This document shows, piece by piece, positions 17,476 to 26,420 of a stretch of DNA of 46,265 bases (position 1 is its first letter; each line of letters starts with the position of its first letter). The translations under genes were made by a program, and so were the position numbers. The DNA comes from CBDCKR01 sp964572045. GTDB lineage: Bacteria > Gemmatimonadota > Gemmatimonadetes > Longimicrobiales > Gaopeijiaceae. The stretch spans positions 1 to 46,265 of the forward strand of contig CAZNEI010000014.1 of the NCBI GenBank assembly GCA_964572045.1, written 5' to 3'. The notes beneath the pieces were generated by a model that did no database searches, had not been told where the DNA came from, and saw nothing but the letters and a program-made list of their open reading frames with translations.

Positions 17476-19995
17476 TCACACCCCTCGGGCCGACAAGCGC
17501 TCGAGGGCACCGATAAGATCAGGGCTATCGTCCAGTACGCCTAGGAAGGGATCGCCTCCCTCGAGACGCTTCATTCGGTTCGGCACGGTCTTGATCGTGT
17601 GCTCCCGTATGTCGAGCCGGCCCGTCACCTCGCTCCACTTGAGGGGCGTCGACACGGCCGCTTCCGGGACTGGGCGGACGGAGAAGGGAGCGACAAGGAG
17701 CTGTCCGGAAGCGTTTTGTAGATAGTCCACATAGACCTTGCCTTCGCGCCTCTCTAGGGCCCGGGCGACGGTCGCAACCTCGGGCAGTTCGCCGACGACC
17801 ACTCGGGCCAGAAGGTTGCCGAGCATTCGCGATTGTCGATACCCGAGCCGCCGGCCCAGCGGGATCAGCACGTGCAGCCCCGAGGAGCCGCTCGTCTTGA
17901 CGTAGGTGGGAAGCTCGATCGCCTCGCAGATCTCCCGAATCGCCTTCGCCACCCTCACCACGTCGGTGAAGGGCGCGCCTTTGGGGTCGAGGTCGAGGAT
18001 GCACCAGTCAGGCCTCCCGAGCGTGGCGACGCGGCTCGACCAGATGTGCAGAGGGATGGCTGCAGAGTTGGCGACCCAGAGCAGCGACTCCACGTCCTCC
18101 ACCACGAAGTACTGGAGGCCCTTGTTGGAGTCGTCGCTCCAGACCGGCTCCCTGCGGAGCCACGCCGGGGCCCAGCCCGGAGCGTTCTTCTGGTAGAAGG
18201 ACTTGCCGTAGATGCCGTCCGGGTAGCGCGTGAGAACCAGGCAGCGCTCGGCCAGGTAGGGTGACATCCAATCCCACATGACCCTGTAGTATTCGACAAG
18301 GTCGCCCTTCGTGTAGCCCTGCTCCGGCCAGAAGGTCTTATCGAGGTTGGTAAAGGCGACAGTGCGGACGACGCTCCGGTCCACGACCGCCAGCGGCTCG
18401 GGCAGCGACTCACGTCCCCCGCCCCGGACGCACTCCTCCGCCCGCTTGTCGTTCCTCAGGGTTACGAACGAAGGGTGGCGGGCCAATCCGGCGGCCGTGA
18501 GCTGCTTGTACCGTACCTCGGCCACGAGGCGCGGCGGGATCCAATGGTGTCCCTTGCCCTTTGGAGCCGCCCCCGCCCATGGAACCCCGGGTCCGCGCTC
18601 CAGCTCCTCTAAGGTCGCCAGGATCCCGACGAGCTGCTCGTCAGTAAAGCCCGTCCCGACGCTCCCGCTGTACGTCAGAACCCCGTCGACGTACTGGGCG
18701 AGGTGGAGCGCTCCGAAGCCCGGCCGGCCCCCCTTCGGGTCCGTGTACCCCACTACTACGAAGTCGTCGGTCTGAACGGCCCGGATCTTGCGCCAGTGAG
18801 CCGACCGGCCGGCCCGATAGGGGCTGTCGGCCTTCTTGGCAACGATCCCCTCAAGTCCCATGCCCGTTACCTGCCGGTACGTCGCCCCGCCGCGTTCGGG
18901 GATGTGGTCCGAATACCGGATGGGGCCCACGCTGGGGAGCACCTCCCGGAGCAGCTCCTTCCGGGACAGCAGCGGAAGATCTCGGAGGTCCAGTCCTCCG
19001 AAGGCGAGGAGGTCGAAAGCATAGAGGACGGCGGGCAGATCGACCGTTGCGCGTTGGATGTCGGAGCGACGTTGCAGGCGGCCCCGCTGTTGAAGGCGGC
19101 CGAAGCTGGGGAGGCCGGTCTCGCCGTGCACGACCACCTCTCCGTCGAGAACCGTGCCCTCGTAGGGCAGACCTTCGAGCGCTCTGGCGATGTCGGGGAA
19201 CGTCTCGGTGAGGTCGTTTCCGTTCCGGGACCAGAGCACGGGCTTGCGTGTCTCCCGCGAGGCGATCAGGCGGTAGCCGTCGTATTTGAGCTCGAAGACC
19301 CAGCCGTCCCGATCGAAGGGCTCGTCTCGACTGGTGGCCAGCATCGCCTTCATTTCCCTGGCCGGTGGAGCCTCCTTGTGGGCCCCCAGCCCTCGAGCCC
19401 GCTCCAGGATTTCGGCCCCGCGCCCGCCCGGATCGAGCAGCTCGTCCACGCACAGTCCCGAGTAAATCGAGTCGTCCGGGTACGCTTGGGTGCCCCGCTC
19501 GTCGACGTGGGCGTCGCGCTCCTTGATGAGAAGCCAGTGGTTCTCTCCCCGCTTGGGCGTGTGCACGAGCGTCCATCGGCCCCGGAGCTTGTAGCCCCGG
19601 AGCTCGAAGAGCAGCTTGCCCTGCCCGAGGCCGTGCTTCTCGCCGGGGATCTCGATCCAAACGCCCTTGTCCCAGCAGATGGAGGGGCCCGCCCCGTACT
19701 GCCCCTCCGGGATGACACCCTCGAATTCGGCGTACTCAAGCGGATGCGGCTCGACGTGCATCGCGAGCCGCTTGTGCGCCGTGTTCGCCGAGGGACCCTT
19801 GGGCACGGCCCAGGACTCGAGCACCCCGTCGATCTCCAGCCGGAGATCCCAGTGGAGGGAGCTGGCGCGGTGCTTCTGCACCACGAAAAGGCGCAGCTGG
19901 CCGTGCGGTTCCTTCCCACCGAACGGCTCAGGCGTTTCCGATGCGGAGCGCTTTTCCCGGTAGCGCTCCAGCCGGCGATCCGAGGTCGGGGACAT
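17476..19995 (-). CDS. ligD: Multifunctional DNA ligase D (phosphoesterase-ligase-polymerase)
   Basis: 839 residues, the end-processing and sealing enzyme of bacterial non-homologous end joining. Domain order is 3'-phosphoesterase (about 1-170), ATP-dependent ligase (about 205-510), primase/polymerase (about 540-830). The phosphoesterase shows QKHRASSLHWDLRLE with metal ligands H42, H48 and D50, plus FEGVIPEGQYGAG. The ligase lysine is K236 in FELKYDGYRLIA. The polymerase has KTFWPEQGYTKGDLVEYY, the metal-binding DLD in WCILDLDPKG, and TSGSSGLHVLIPL. All three activities look intact. ATG 19995 has no clear ribosome site; a TTG two codons upstream (20001) is the alternative. It is divergent from ku across about 130 bp. 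Confidence 0.96.
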   Translation of the reverse strand: MSPTSDRRLERYREKRSASETPEPFGGKEPHGQLRLFVVQKHRASSLHWDLRLEIDGVLESWAVPKGPSANTAHKRLAMHVEPHPLEYAEFEGVIPEGQYGAGPSICWDKGVWIEIPGEKHGLGQGKLLFELRGYKLRGRWTLVHTPKRGENHWLLIKERDAHVDERGTQAYPDDSIYSGLCVDELLDPGGRGAEILERARGLGAHKEAPPAREMKAMLATSRDEPFDRDGWVFELKYDGYRLIASRETRKPVLWSRNGNDLTETFPDIARALEGLPYEGTVLDGEVVVHGETGLPSFGRLQQRGRLQRRSDIQRATVDLPAVLYAFDLLAFGGLDLRDLPLLSRKELLREVLPSVGPIRYSDHIPERGGATYRQVTGMGLEGIVAKKADSPYRAGRSAHWRKIRAVQTDDFVVVGYTDPKGGRPGFGALHLAQYVDGVLTYSGSVGTGFTDEQLVGILATLEELERGPGVPWAGAAPKGKGHHWIPPRLVAEVRYKQLTAAGLARHPSFVTLRNDKRAEECVRGGGRESLPEPLAVVDRSVVRTVAFTNLDKTFWPEQGYTKGDLVEYYRVMWDWMSPYLAERCLVLTRYPDGIYGKSFYQKNAPGWAPAWLRREPVWSDDSNKGLQYFVVEDVESLLWVANSAAIPLHIWSSRVATLGRPDWCILDLDPKGAPFTDVVRVAKAIREICEAIELPTYVKTSGSSGLHVLIPLGRRLGYRQSRMLGNLLARVVVGELPEVATVARALERREGKVYVDYLQNASGQLLVAPFSVRPVPEAAVSTPLKWSEVTGRLDIREHTIKTVPNRMKRLEGGDPFLGVLDDSPDLIGALERLSARGV

Positions 19996-20057
19996 GTGCA
20001 AACGTTAGCGGTATCGGGCACCGGCGCACCAGCTCCGGCCCGACGAGGCCCAGTTCG

Positions 20058-20086
20058 TTGCGTCGCTTGCAAATGAACATATGTTT
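20058..20086 (+). promoter_or_regulatory. ku promoter with LexA-like (GAAC-N4-GTTC type) operator
   Basis: In the ligD-ku divergent region, TTGCGT (20058-20063) and TATGTT (20080-20085) are spaced 16 nt apart and could serve as -35 and -10 for ku. Overlapping the -10 is GAACATATGTTT at 20075-20086, which matches 11 of 12 bases of the GAACATATGTTC palindrome recognised by Gram-positive-type LexA. If real, LexA would block the ku promoter until DNA damage. The site lies 41 bases before the ku start and about 80 bases before ligD. Which LexA motif this organism uses is unknown. Confidence 0.5.
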
Positions 20087-20127
20087 TTCAGCTCGACTCC
20101 AGGTCTCGACAACAGGAGCTTCCTCGC

Positions 20128-20976
20128 ATGCCTGCACGGCCTATCGCCACGTCTTCGATCTCGTTTGGGCTCGTATCCGTCCCGGTCAAGCTCTACGCGA
20201 CCGGGGCGTCCAAGTCCCGCATCTCCTTCAACATGGTGCACAAGGACTGCGGTACGCGTGTCAAACAGCAGTACATCTGCCCGAAGGACGACATGGTCGT
20301 CCCGCGTGAGGACATCGTGAAGGGGTTCGAGTTCGCCCGGGGCCAGTACGTGCTCTTCACCCCCGAGGAGCTCAAGGTGGTCGAGCAACCCAAGACCAAC
20401 TCGATTCGGATCACCGAGTTCGTGCCGGCGGGGCAGGTGGACCGCCTACTTCTGGACCGCGCCTATTACCTCGGGCCCGATAAGGGTGGCAGCCGGGCCT
20501 ACCTTCTCCTCTCCGCGGCGCTACGGGAGACGGAACGAGTGGCGATCGCCAAATACGCCGCGCGAGGCAAGCAGTATCTGGTCATGGTTCGGCCCTTCGG
20601 CGACGGCCTGCTCATGGAGCAGCTACGCTACCATGACGAGGTACGGGATTTCGGAGACGTACCCGTGGAGGAGGGCAAGGTCGACGATTCGGAGTTGCAG
20701 CTCGCGATTCGGCTCGTGGACCAGGCGTCATCCGAGGAATTCCAGGCTCAACAGTACAAGGACGAGGTGCGTGAGCGCATGCTCGAGCTGATCCAACAGA
20801 AGGTGGAGGGTGAAGAGATCGTCTCGTCGGTCATCGAGGAGCCTCAGACTCAGATCATCGACCTGATGGCAGCCCTCAAGGCCAGCCTTGCCGACGAAGG
20901 CGTGGAGCGCAAGCCGGCGGCAAAGGCGGTGAGCGAGACGAGATCCACCGCAAAGCAGAAGGTGTCGTCGGGCTGA
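20128..20976 (+). CDS. ku: Ku protein, non-homologous end joining
   Basis: 282 residues, the bacterial homodimeric Ku that threads onto DNA double-strand ends and recruits LigD. The family start ATSSISFGLVSVPVKLYA is followed by RISFNMVHKDCGTRVKQQYIC and the ring-forming region ending near LELIQQKVEGEEIV. The last ~45 residues form a variable, Lys-containing tail (KAVSETRSTAKQK), which in other bacteria promotes LigD contact and DNA binding. ATG 20128 follows AGGAG at 20115-20119. It is divergent from ligD; the next gene (MerR-TPR) starts 34 bp after its stop. Confidence 0.96.
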   Translation: MPARPIATSSISFGLVSVPVKLYATGASKSRISFNMVHKDCGTRVKQQYICPKDDMVVPREDIVKGFEFARGQYVLFTPEELKVVEQPKTNSIRITEFVPAGQVDRLLLDRAYYLGPDKGGSRAYLLLSAALRETERVAIAKYAARGKQYLVMVRPFGDGLLMEQLRYHDEVRDFGDVPVEEGKVDDSELQLAIRLVDQASSEEFQAQQYKDEVRERMLELIQQKVEGEEIVSSVIEEPQTQIIDLMAALKASLADEGVERKPAAKAVSETRSTAKQKVSSG

Positions 20977-20987
20977 CCGACACCTTC
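20958..20987 (+). repeat. 10-bp stem hairpin spanning the ku stop codon
   Basis: GAAGGTGTCG (20958-20967) pairs perfectly with CGACACCTTC (20978-20987), and the loop holds the ku TGA. A flanking CAGAAGG/CCTTCTG pair offers an alternative fold. No T-tract follows, so it is not a typical intrinsic terminator. It could partly terminate or stabilise transcripts between ku and the MerR-TPR gene. Confidence 0.45.
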
Positions 20988-21010
20988 CTTCTGGGTCGGT
21001 CGGTCGTGAG

Positions 21011-21832
21011 ATGAAGGGATACGCCACCCAGCAGGTGGCCGAGATCCTCGGCATTCCCCCCGCCCGCGTCCGCTCCCTCGCCCGCTCCGGCTTCGTCGAC
21101 CCCGAGCGCGGCCCCCGAAACGAGTACCTCTTCTCGTTCGTCGACATCGTCTTGCTGCGCACGATTCGAAACCTCAGGGAGGCGGGGATCTCCATGCAGC
21201 GGGTGCGCCGCGTGCTGGAGCTCCTCCGCGAGCAGATTCACTCGGACGAGCCCTTGAGCGCGCTTAGGCTCACGCCGGAGGGCGACGCAGTCGTCGTGAA
21301 GCGCCAGGACGCCCTCTGGGATCCCGAGTCCGGCCAGATCCACCTCGACTTCTCGACCACGGGCGTGCGCGAGACGGTCGAGCCCATCATGTCGACCGGA
21401 GGCACCGGCACGCCCCTATCGGTCGAGCTGACGGCGGAAGAATGGTACCACCTCGCCCTGAGCCTTGAGCCGGCGGCCGACGAGCGGGCGGCCAATGCGT
21501 ACCGCCGGGCTTTGCGGATTGATCCGGGACACGTGAGAGCGCATCTGAACCTTGGCAGGCTGCTTCACGAGCGAGGCGACATCGAGGAGGCGGAGGCCCA
21601 TTACCGACGGGCTCTCGCCGGCGATCCCGAGTCGTCAACCGCGGCCTTCAATCTGGGAGTGGCACTTGAGGATCGAGCGCGCGCGGAGGAGGCGATCGAC
21701 GCGTACGAGAGGGCACTCCGGTACGACCCCGGGCTGGCGGCGGCGCACTTCAACCTCTCGCGACTGTACGAGGCGAAGGGCCGGTCTACGGAGGCGCTCC
21801 GCCACTTGGCGGACTACAAGCGGTTGGTCTGA
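21011..21832 (+). CDS. MerR-type HTH protein fused to TPR repeats
   Basis: 273 residues. The N-terminus (about 1-80) is a MerR-like winged helix: MKGYATQQVAEILGIPPARV, then RSLARSGFVDPERG, FVDIVLLRTIRNLREAG and ISMQRVRRVLELL. A linker domain (about 80-135) follows. The C-terminal half holds about three to four tetratricopeptide repeats, for example AYRRALRIDPGHVRAHLNLGR, AEAHYRRALAGDPES and AIDAYERALRYDPGLAAAHF. It therefore looks like a DNA-binding regulator that senses protein partners through TPRs, not small ligands. Its position directly after ku suggests cotranscription and a possible role in end joining or its control; this is an inference. Confidence 0.85.
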   Translation: MKGYATQQVAEILGIPPARVRSLARSGFVDPERGPRNEYLFSFVDIVLLRTIRNLREAGISMQRVRRVLELLREQIHSDEPLSALRLTPEGDAVVVKRQDALWDPESGQIHLDFSTTGVRETVEPIMSTGGTGTPLSVELTAEEWYHLALSLEPAADERAANAYRRALRIDPGHVRAHLNLGRLLHERGDIEEAEAHYRRALAGDPESSTAAFNLGVALEDRARAEEAIDAYERALRYDPGLAAAHFNLSRLYEAKGRSTEALRHLADYKRLV

Positions 21833-21852
21833 GGCGGGAGGATCTCTGACAA

Positions 21853-22653
21853 CTATCCGCCCGACATCCGGTCGAGGAAGGCCCGCTCTTCCCGGGAAAG
21901 CACCTTCACACCTCCGTCCTCCACTCGGGCAAGCAGCGCTTCTACCTCGTTTCGATTGAGCTCGTGTATGGAGAGCAGGTCGATGGCGGACCACCGCTCC
22001 CTGGCTTCCCGATCCGAGCTGTCGAGCGAGGGGGTGTATGCGGCCCTTCGCATAAACTCGCGTCGGCCCTTTCCGGAGTGCCAGTCCCGCCATCGCAAGT
22101 ATCCCGCGCCAACGGCGAGCCCGCCCAGATGCGCGAAATGAGCTACGCCGCCACCGGCACCGGCGATCCCGCTGTAGAGGCTTGTCAGAACCAGCAAGGC
22201 GGCGAGCACGCGAGCCTGAATCGGGATCACGCCCCAGATGTAGATCCTCTCCCTGGGCCAATACATGGCGAAGCCGATAAGGACTCCGTACACGGCGGCC
22301 GAGGCACCCACGACCGGAGAACCGAAGGAGAAAAGGAACGAGAAGGCCGCTCCGCCGAGCCCGCTGAGGAAGTACAGCCACGCGAAGCTGCGAGTGCCCA
22401 GACGCGTCTCCAGCCTCGGACCAAAGAAGAAGAGCCCGATCATGTTCCAGAAGAGGTGCCCGAGACCGGCGTGCAGAAACATATACGAGAAGAGGCCCCA
22501 GGGTCGGAACGGCATCATGGGAATATAGAACCGGTCGAGGCCCACGACGGCGGGAGGGAAGAGCGTGAGAATGCCGTACAGGGACGTCCCTGGGCGTATC
22601 AGCACGAAGACAAGGACGTTTGCGACGAGGAGTCTCGTCACCCAGGGGGTCAT
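21853..22653 (-). CDS. Rhomboid family intramembrane serine protease
   Basis: 266 residues with six or seven membrane segments. The catalytic serine is S118 in VVGASAAVYG and the histidine is H175 in AHFAHLGGLA. The conserved HLFWNM segment (H66, N70) and FSYMFLHAG are also present. The soluble C-terminus (RVEDGGVKVLSREERAFLDRM at the end) is typical of the tail domain found on many rhomboids. ATG 22653 begins the family N-terminus (MTPWVTRLLVANVLVF); the frame stays open upstream to 23016 but that part has no homology. Substrates are unknown. It converges on the MerR-TPR gene with only 20 bp between. Confidence 0.9.
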   Translation of the reverse strand: MTPWVTRLLVANVLVFVLIRPGTSLYGILTLFPPAVVGLDRFYIPMMPFRPWGLFSYMFLHAGLGHLFWNMIGLFFFGPRLETRLGTRSFAWLYFLSGLGGAAFSFLFSFGSPVVGASAAVYGVLIGFAMYWPRERIYIWGVIPIQARVLAALLVLTSLYSGIAGAGGGVAHFAHLGGLAVGAGYLRWRDWHSGKGRREFMRRAAYTPSLDSSDREARERWSAIDLLSIHELNRNEVEALLARVEDGGVKVLSREERAFLDRMSGG

Positions 22654-22961
22654 CAGGAGAGTCGCCTTCCCGCGTGAAGATTCGAGCGTTTCTCCACAAC
22701 ATACCTCGGCCCCTCTTGGCAAGATCCATGGACCCCCTGTTCGATCCATGCATCCGCCGGCGACTCTCCCGGGAGGCCTGCAGCGGCAGGCGACAGCCGT
22801 CGTCGGTCGCCGGCGCCTCGGCAAACGCACGATCCCGGGGGCACGTGGGGGTCCTCTTGAATCCCGGTGGCCAGTGGACGTCTCGCCACCGCCGTTCCTA
22901 TGTTCGGCCCGCACACGGGGGCCGTCCGGAACGCAACGTGGGTCGATCGAAGGAGGACGAG
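22654..22961. other. Divergent region between rhomboid and S9 peptidase genes
   Basis: 308 bp with no supportable gene. The only clear signal is the S9 peptidase ribosome site AAGGAGG at 22950-22956. No convincing promoter pair was recognised on either strand. Confidence 0.3.
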
Positions 22962-25151
22962 ATGTCGTCAACGGCGAGACGCTATCGCGCGAGCAGCGGG
23001 AGGGGAGCGTGGGCACTGGTGGTGGCCGCGGTATCGGCTGCCTGCGTACCTCAGCAGGAGCCGGAGCTCACGATCGACCGGATCGTGTCTCAGCCGTTCT
23101 TGGTCGGGACGCCACCCTTGTCGCCTGTCTGGTCTCCCGACAGCGAGCGCCTAGCCTTCCTCTGGAACGACGTCGGCCTGCCCACGAGAGATATCTGGAC
23201 TGTCCGGCGAGACGGGTCCGGACTCCGGAACGTCACGGGAGAGATCGACGCGGACGGCGGGGTGAGCAGCTTCGTGTGGACGCCCGACGCCCGCGCGCTC
23301 GTGTTCCTCCGATCCGGCGACCTGTGGCGCACCCCCGCGGATGGCGGAGGGGCGGAGCAGCTTACCGGGACAGGAGGATCGAGGTCGAGCCTGGACGTCT
23401 CCCCCGACGGCCGGTACGCCTCTTATCTACAGGACGGAGATCTCTGGCTCTTCGACCTCCGCACCGGTATGAGCACCCAGGCGACCGACGTCGGGATCGG
23501 GCCCACTTCCTCGGTTCCGATTGGTCGCTACTTCCGCCCCGACGTGGAGATCGGATCCTATGTTTGGGGCGGTCCCACCTACAGTTGGTCTCCCGACAGC
23601 CGCACCGTCGCCGTCCACTATGTCGACCGCCGAGACGTTCGCACGGTGCCCTTCCCCTACTATCTGGGGGAAGAAACCGACGCCAACACGGTGCGTCGCG
23701 CCTATCCGGGAGACGCCAACGAGATCCGTACGGTCGGCTTCTACGCCCTCGAGAGCGGCCGGCTCGAGCTGCTCGACCTTCCTGATCCCACGTCCACGCG
23801 AATCGTCGACTTCTCGTGGTCGCACGATGGGAGGCTGCTGCTCGACCGCGAATCGGATACAGCGGTCGACCGGTGGCTCCACACGGTCGATCCCGCCACA
23901 GGTCGGCTGCAAGAGATCTGGCACGACCGCCGCGAGTCCCGGGTGTACACATCCGCGGCCTCTGCATGGCACTCCGACGGCGATCGCGTCGTCTTGCTCG
24001 CCGATCTCGACGAGCGGTACGGGCTCTATCTCCTGAGCCCGGACGAACGAACGCCGATCCGCCTGACCAGCGACCTCTTCGATGTGACGGCGGGGCCACT
24101 CGTCGTGCCCTCCGCCGGCCGAATCTTCTTTCAATCGAACGAGCCGAGCCCATACGAGCGGCACGTCTTCCGAGTTGCCGACGAGGGGGGGGCCGTCACC
24201 CGCCTCACGAGGCTCCCCGGGATGCATCAACCCTTCCCGTCGCCTGACGGGGCCACCGTGGCGCTCCTGCATACCAGCGACCTCAGCCCGACCGAACTCT
24301 ACCTCATCGACGCCAGCGGCGAGGAGGCCGAGCTTCGGATCACCACGTCCCCGCCCCCGGAGTTCACGACGCGCTCTTGGGTGCAGCCCCGGTACGTCAC
24401 CTTCCCCAGCCGCATCGATGGCTACACGCTCCACGCCCGCATCCTCGAACCCGCCGACCTGGACTCGGCCCGCCGATACCCCGTCATCTTTGGTCCGGCG
24501 TATTCCAACACGGTACGGAACCGTTGGGCGGGGAGGAACGGCACGCTGCACCAGCTCCTCGTCCAACGCGGCTACATCGTCGTTCAGGTCGACATCCGGG
24601 GGAGCACGGGGTACGGGCGCGCCTTTCGCGAAGAATTCCTGATGGACTTCGGTGGAGAAGACATCGAGGACCTGGAAAGCGCGGTCGAGTACATGGCGAG
24701 CCTTCCCTACGTGGATCGGGACCGAGTGGGGATTTGGGGCAGCAGCTACGGGGGTACCCTCACGATCTATTCGCTCTTCAAGAAGCCGGGGCTCTTCAGG
24801 GCCGGGGTCGCCGCAGCCGCGGCCGTCGATCCGTTTTTCTTCGGCCCCGACGACGTCGCCATCACCCGCCGCCCGTCGAGCCATCCCGAAGCCTTCCAGC
24901 GCGGCGCGGCGCAGTACGCCGGCAACCTGGAGGACCATCTCCTGATCATCCACGGAATCCAGGACCAGGTGGTGCCGTTCAAGACGACCGTCGTCTTGGC
25001 CGAAGAGTTGATGCGTCTCGGGAAGGACTTCGACTTCGCCTTTGCCCCCGGAGCCACCCATGGCTGGTCGCGTCAACCTCACCACGCCCGCTACCTGCTG
25101 AACAAACTTGTTCAACACTTCGATCGATACCTGGGGCCCGGCCCCAGGTGA
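22962..25151 (+). CDS. S9 family prolyl oligopeptidase (DPP-IV type), exported
   Basis: 729 residues. The start ATG 22962 has AAGGAGG 5 nt upstream; the open frame extends further but the extension is not protein-like. A hydrophobic leader ends in AAVSAAC, a weak lipobox, so it is exported and perhaps lipid-anchored. Residues about 45-480 form a beta-propeller with WSPDSERLAFL-type and VSPDGRYASY-type repeats. The C-terminal alpha/beta hydrolase holds the triad: S595 in GSSYGG, D668 in IHGIQDQVVPF and H700 in GATHGW. It probably removes dipeptides or cleaves after proline in extracellular peptides. Confidence 0.93.
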   Translation: MSSTARRYRASSGRGAWALVVAAVSAACVPQQEPELTIDRIVSQPFLVGTPPLSPVWSPDSERLAFLWNDVGLPTRDIWTVRRDGSGLRNVTGEIDADGGVSSFVWTPDARALVFLRSGDLWRTPADGGGAEQLTGTGGSRSSLDVSPDGRYASYLQDGDLWLFDLRTGMSTQATDVGIGPTSSVPIGRYFRPDVEIGSYVWGGPTYSWSPDSRTVAVHYVDRRDVRTVPFPYYLGEETDANTVRRAYPGDANEIRTVGFYALESGRLELLDLPDPTSTRIVDFSWSHDGRLLLDRESDTAVDRWLHTVDPATGRLQEIWHDRRESRVYTSAASAWHSDGDRVVLLADLDERYGLYLLSPDERTPIRLTSDLFDVTAGPLVVPSAGRIFFQSNEPSPYERHVFRVADEGGAVTRLTRLPGMHQPFPSPDGATVALLHTSDLSPTELYLIDASGEEAELRITTSPPPEFTTRSWVQPRYVTFPSRIDGYTLHARILEPADLDSARRYPVIFGPAYSNTVRNRWAGRNGTLHQLLVQRGYIVVQVDIRGSTGYGRAFREEFLMDFGGEDIEDLESAVEYMASLPYVDRDRVGIWGSSYGGTLTIYSLFKKPGLFRAGVAAAAAVDPFFFGPDDVAITRRPSSHPEAFQRGAAQYAGNLEDHLLIIHGIQDQVVPFKTTVVLAEELMRLGKDFDFAFAPGATHGWSRQPHHARYLLNKLVQHFDRYLGPGPR
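25129..25149. terminator. Perfect GC hairpin between convergent genes
   Basis: ACCTGGGGCC (25129-25138) and GGCCCCAGGT (25140-25149) are perfect inverted repeats around one base, overlapping the S9 peptidase stop. It lies between convergent genes (S9 and the flavoprotein), so it could end transcripts from both sides. No T-tract is seen, so the assignment is tentative. Confidence 0.45.
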
Positions 25152-25172
25152 TCCCCAGATGGCGGGTTGCAG

Positions 25173-26420
25173 CTAGAGCCTGTCCACGCGGAGTCGGTCG
25201 GCGGGCAGACGCGTCCGGCCTTCCAGCACTTGGTCAGCGATGATCTGACCCGTCACCGGCCCCAGGGTGAGGCCGAGCATGGCGTGACCCGTCGCGACGA
25301 AGAGTCCGTCCTGTCCCGGCACCGGGCCGACGAACGGCATGCCATCGGGCGTGCAGGGCCGGAGACCGCACCACTCCGACCGGGGGGGAGCATCCCACAC
25401 GCCTTCGACATAACGCTTGGCGGCAGTGGTGAGCTGCTCGAGGCGGCCACGCCGCATCTCGTGATTCACGCCCGAGAACTCCAGGGTGCCGGCGAGGCGC
25501 GTGAAGGCGCCCATCGGGACGCAGAACACCGAGGTCTCGGCGAACACACAGGCGATATGCATCGAGGGGGCTCCTCTTCGTGGGAAGTCGCGATGGTAGC
25601 CCTTGCCGGCCTGCAGGGGGAGACGCAGACCGAACTTGGCGGTGAGCGATTGACTGTAGGCGCCGGTGGCGAGTACCACTGATTCCGCCTCCAGCACCTC
25701 ACCGTCAGTCAGGCGGACACCCTTCACGCCACTCCCGCTGCTCAGGACCTCGCTGACTCCCCGTCCCTCGATGACCGTTGCGCCGTACCGCGCGGTCCGG
25801 TCGGCCAGTTCCATGACGAACCGATGCGGGTCGCATGTGGCAGCATCGGGGAAGTGGGCTCCTCCAACCACGCCGTCGCGTAGGGCGGGCTCGATCTCCC
25901 GAAGCTCGGCACCGCCCAGGGTCCGAGCGCGGTAGCCGCGGTGCCGCATCAAGGCGACGTCTTCCCGAGCCCCCCCGAGGCCCTTCTCCGTGCGGCACAC
26001 TTCGTAATACCCCCGCCGATCGTAGCCGCAGTCCAAGCCTTCGCCCTCGACAATCGAGTCGAAGAGGGCCAGAGTGACGTGCCCAAGCGGAGCGAGCACA
26101 TCCATGCTGGCCTCGAGCCGACTAGGGGTGGAGTACTTGCGGAACGTCCAGAGCCACCGTGCGAGCGCAGGGTCCCACCGAACGGGTATGTAGAGGGGAC
26201 TCTTGGGCTCAAGGAGAAGCCGCAGCGACTGGCGGATCCGGCTCGGCTTGTTAAGGGGGGGATGGCCGGCAGCCACCGTGCCCGCGTTCCCGTAGGAAGC
26301 CCCCTTTCCGATCTCGTCCCGGTCTACGAGGGTGACTGCAGCTCCGGCCCGGGAGAGAAAGTAGGCACAACAGACACCGATCACTCCCCCACCGGCAACG
26401 ATCACTCGGCGTTCAGACAC
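25173..26420 (-). CDS. FAD-dependent oxidoreductase, D-amino-acid dehydrogenase-like (DadA)
   Basis: 415 residues of the DAO family. The N-terminal dinucleotide-binding motif is VIVAGGGVIGVCCAYFL, followed by VTLVDRDEIGKGASYGNAGTVA, the usual DadA-like segment. The C-terminal FAD-contacting region reads GLRPCTPDGMPFVGPVPG and GLFVATGHAMLGLTLGP. It likely deaminates D-amino acids and passes electrons to the respiratory chain; other amine substrates such as hydroxyproline isomers are possible. The start is GTG 26420, with no strong ribosome site. No alanine racemase gene is adjacent. Confidence 0.87.
   Translation of the reverse strand: MSERRVIVAGGGVIGVCCAYFLSRAGAAVTLVDRDEIGKGASYGNAGTVAAGHPPLNKPSRIRQSLRLLLEPKSPLYIPVRWDPALARWLWTFRKYSTPSRLEASMDVLAPLGHVTLALFDSIVEGEGLDCGYDRRGYYEVCRTEKGLGGAREDVALMRHRGYRARTLGGAELREIEPALRDGVVGGAHFPDAATCDPHRFVMELADRTARYGATVIEGRGVSEVLSSGSGVKGVRLTDGEVLEAESVVLATGAYSQSLTAKFGLRLPLQAGKGYHRDFPRRGAPSMHIACVFAETSVFCVPMGAFTRLAGTLEFSGVNHEMRRGRLEQLTTAAKRYVEGVWDAPPRSEWCGLRPCTPDGMPFVGPVPGQDGLFVATGHAMLGLTLGPVTGQIIADQVLEGRTRLPADRLRVDRL

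Noticed and set aside
23427..25118. 563-codon minus-strand frame opposite the S9 peptidase
   Set aside because: Antisense shadow; the plus strand holds a complete catalytic triad and propeller.
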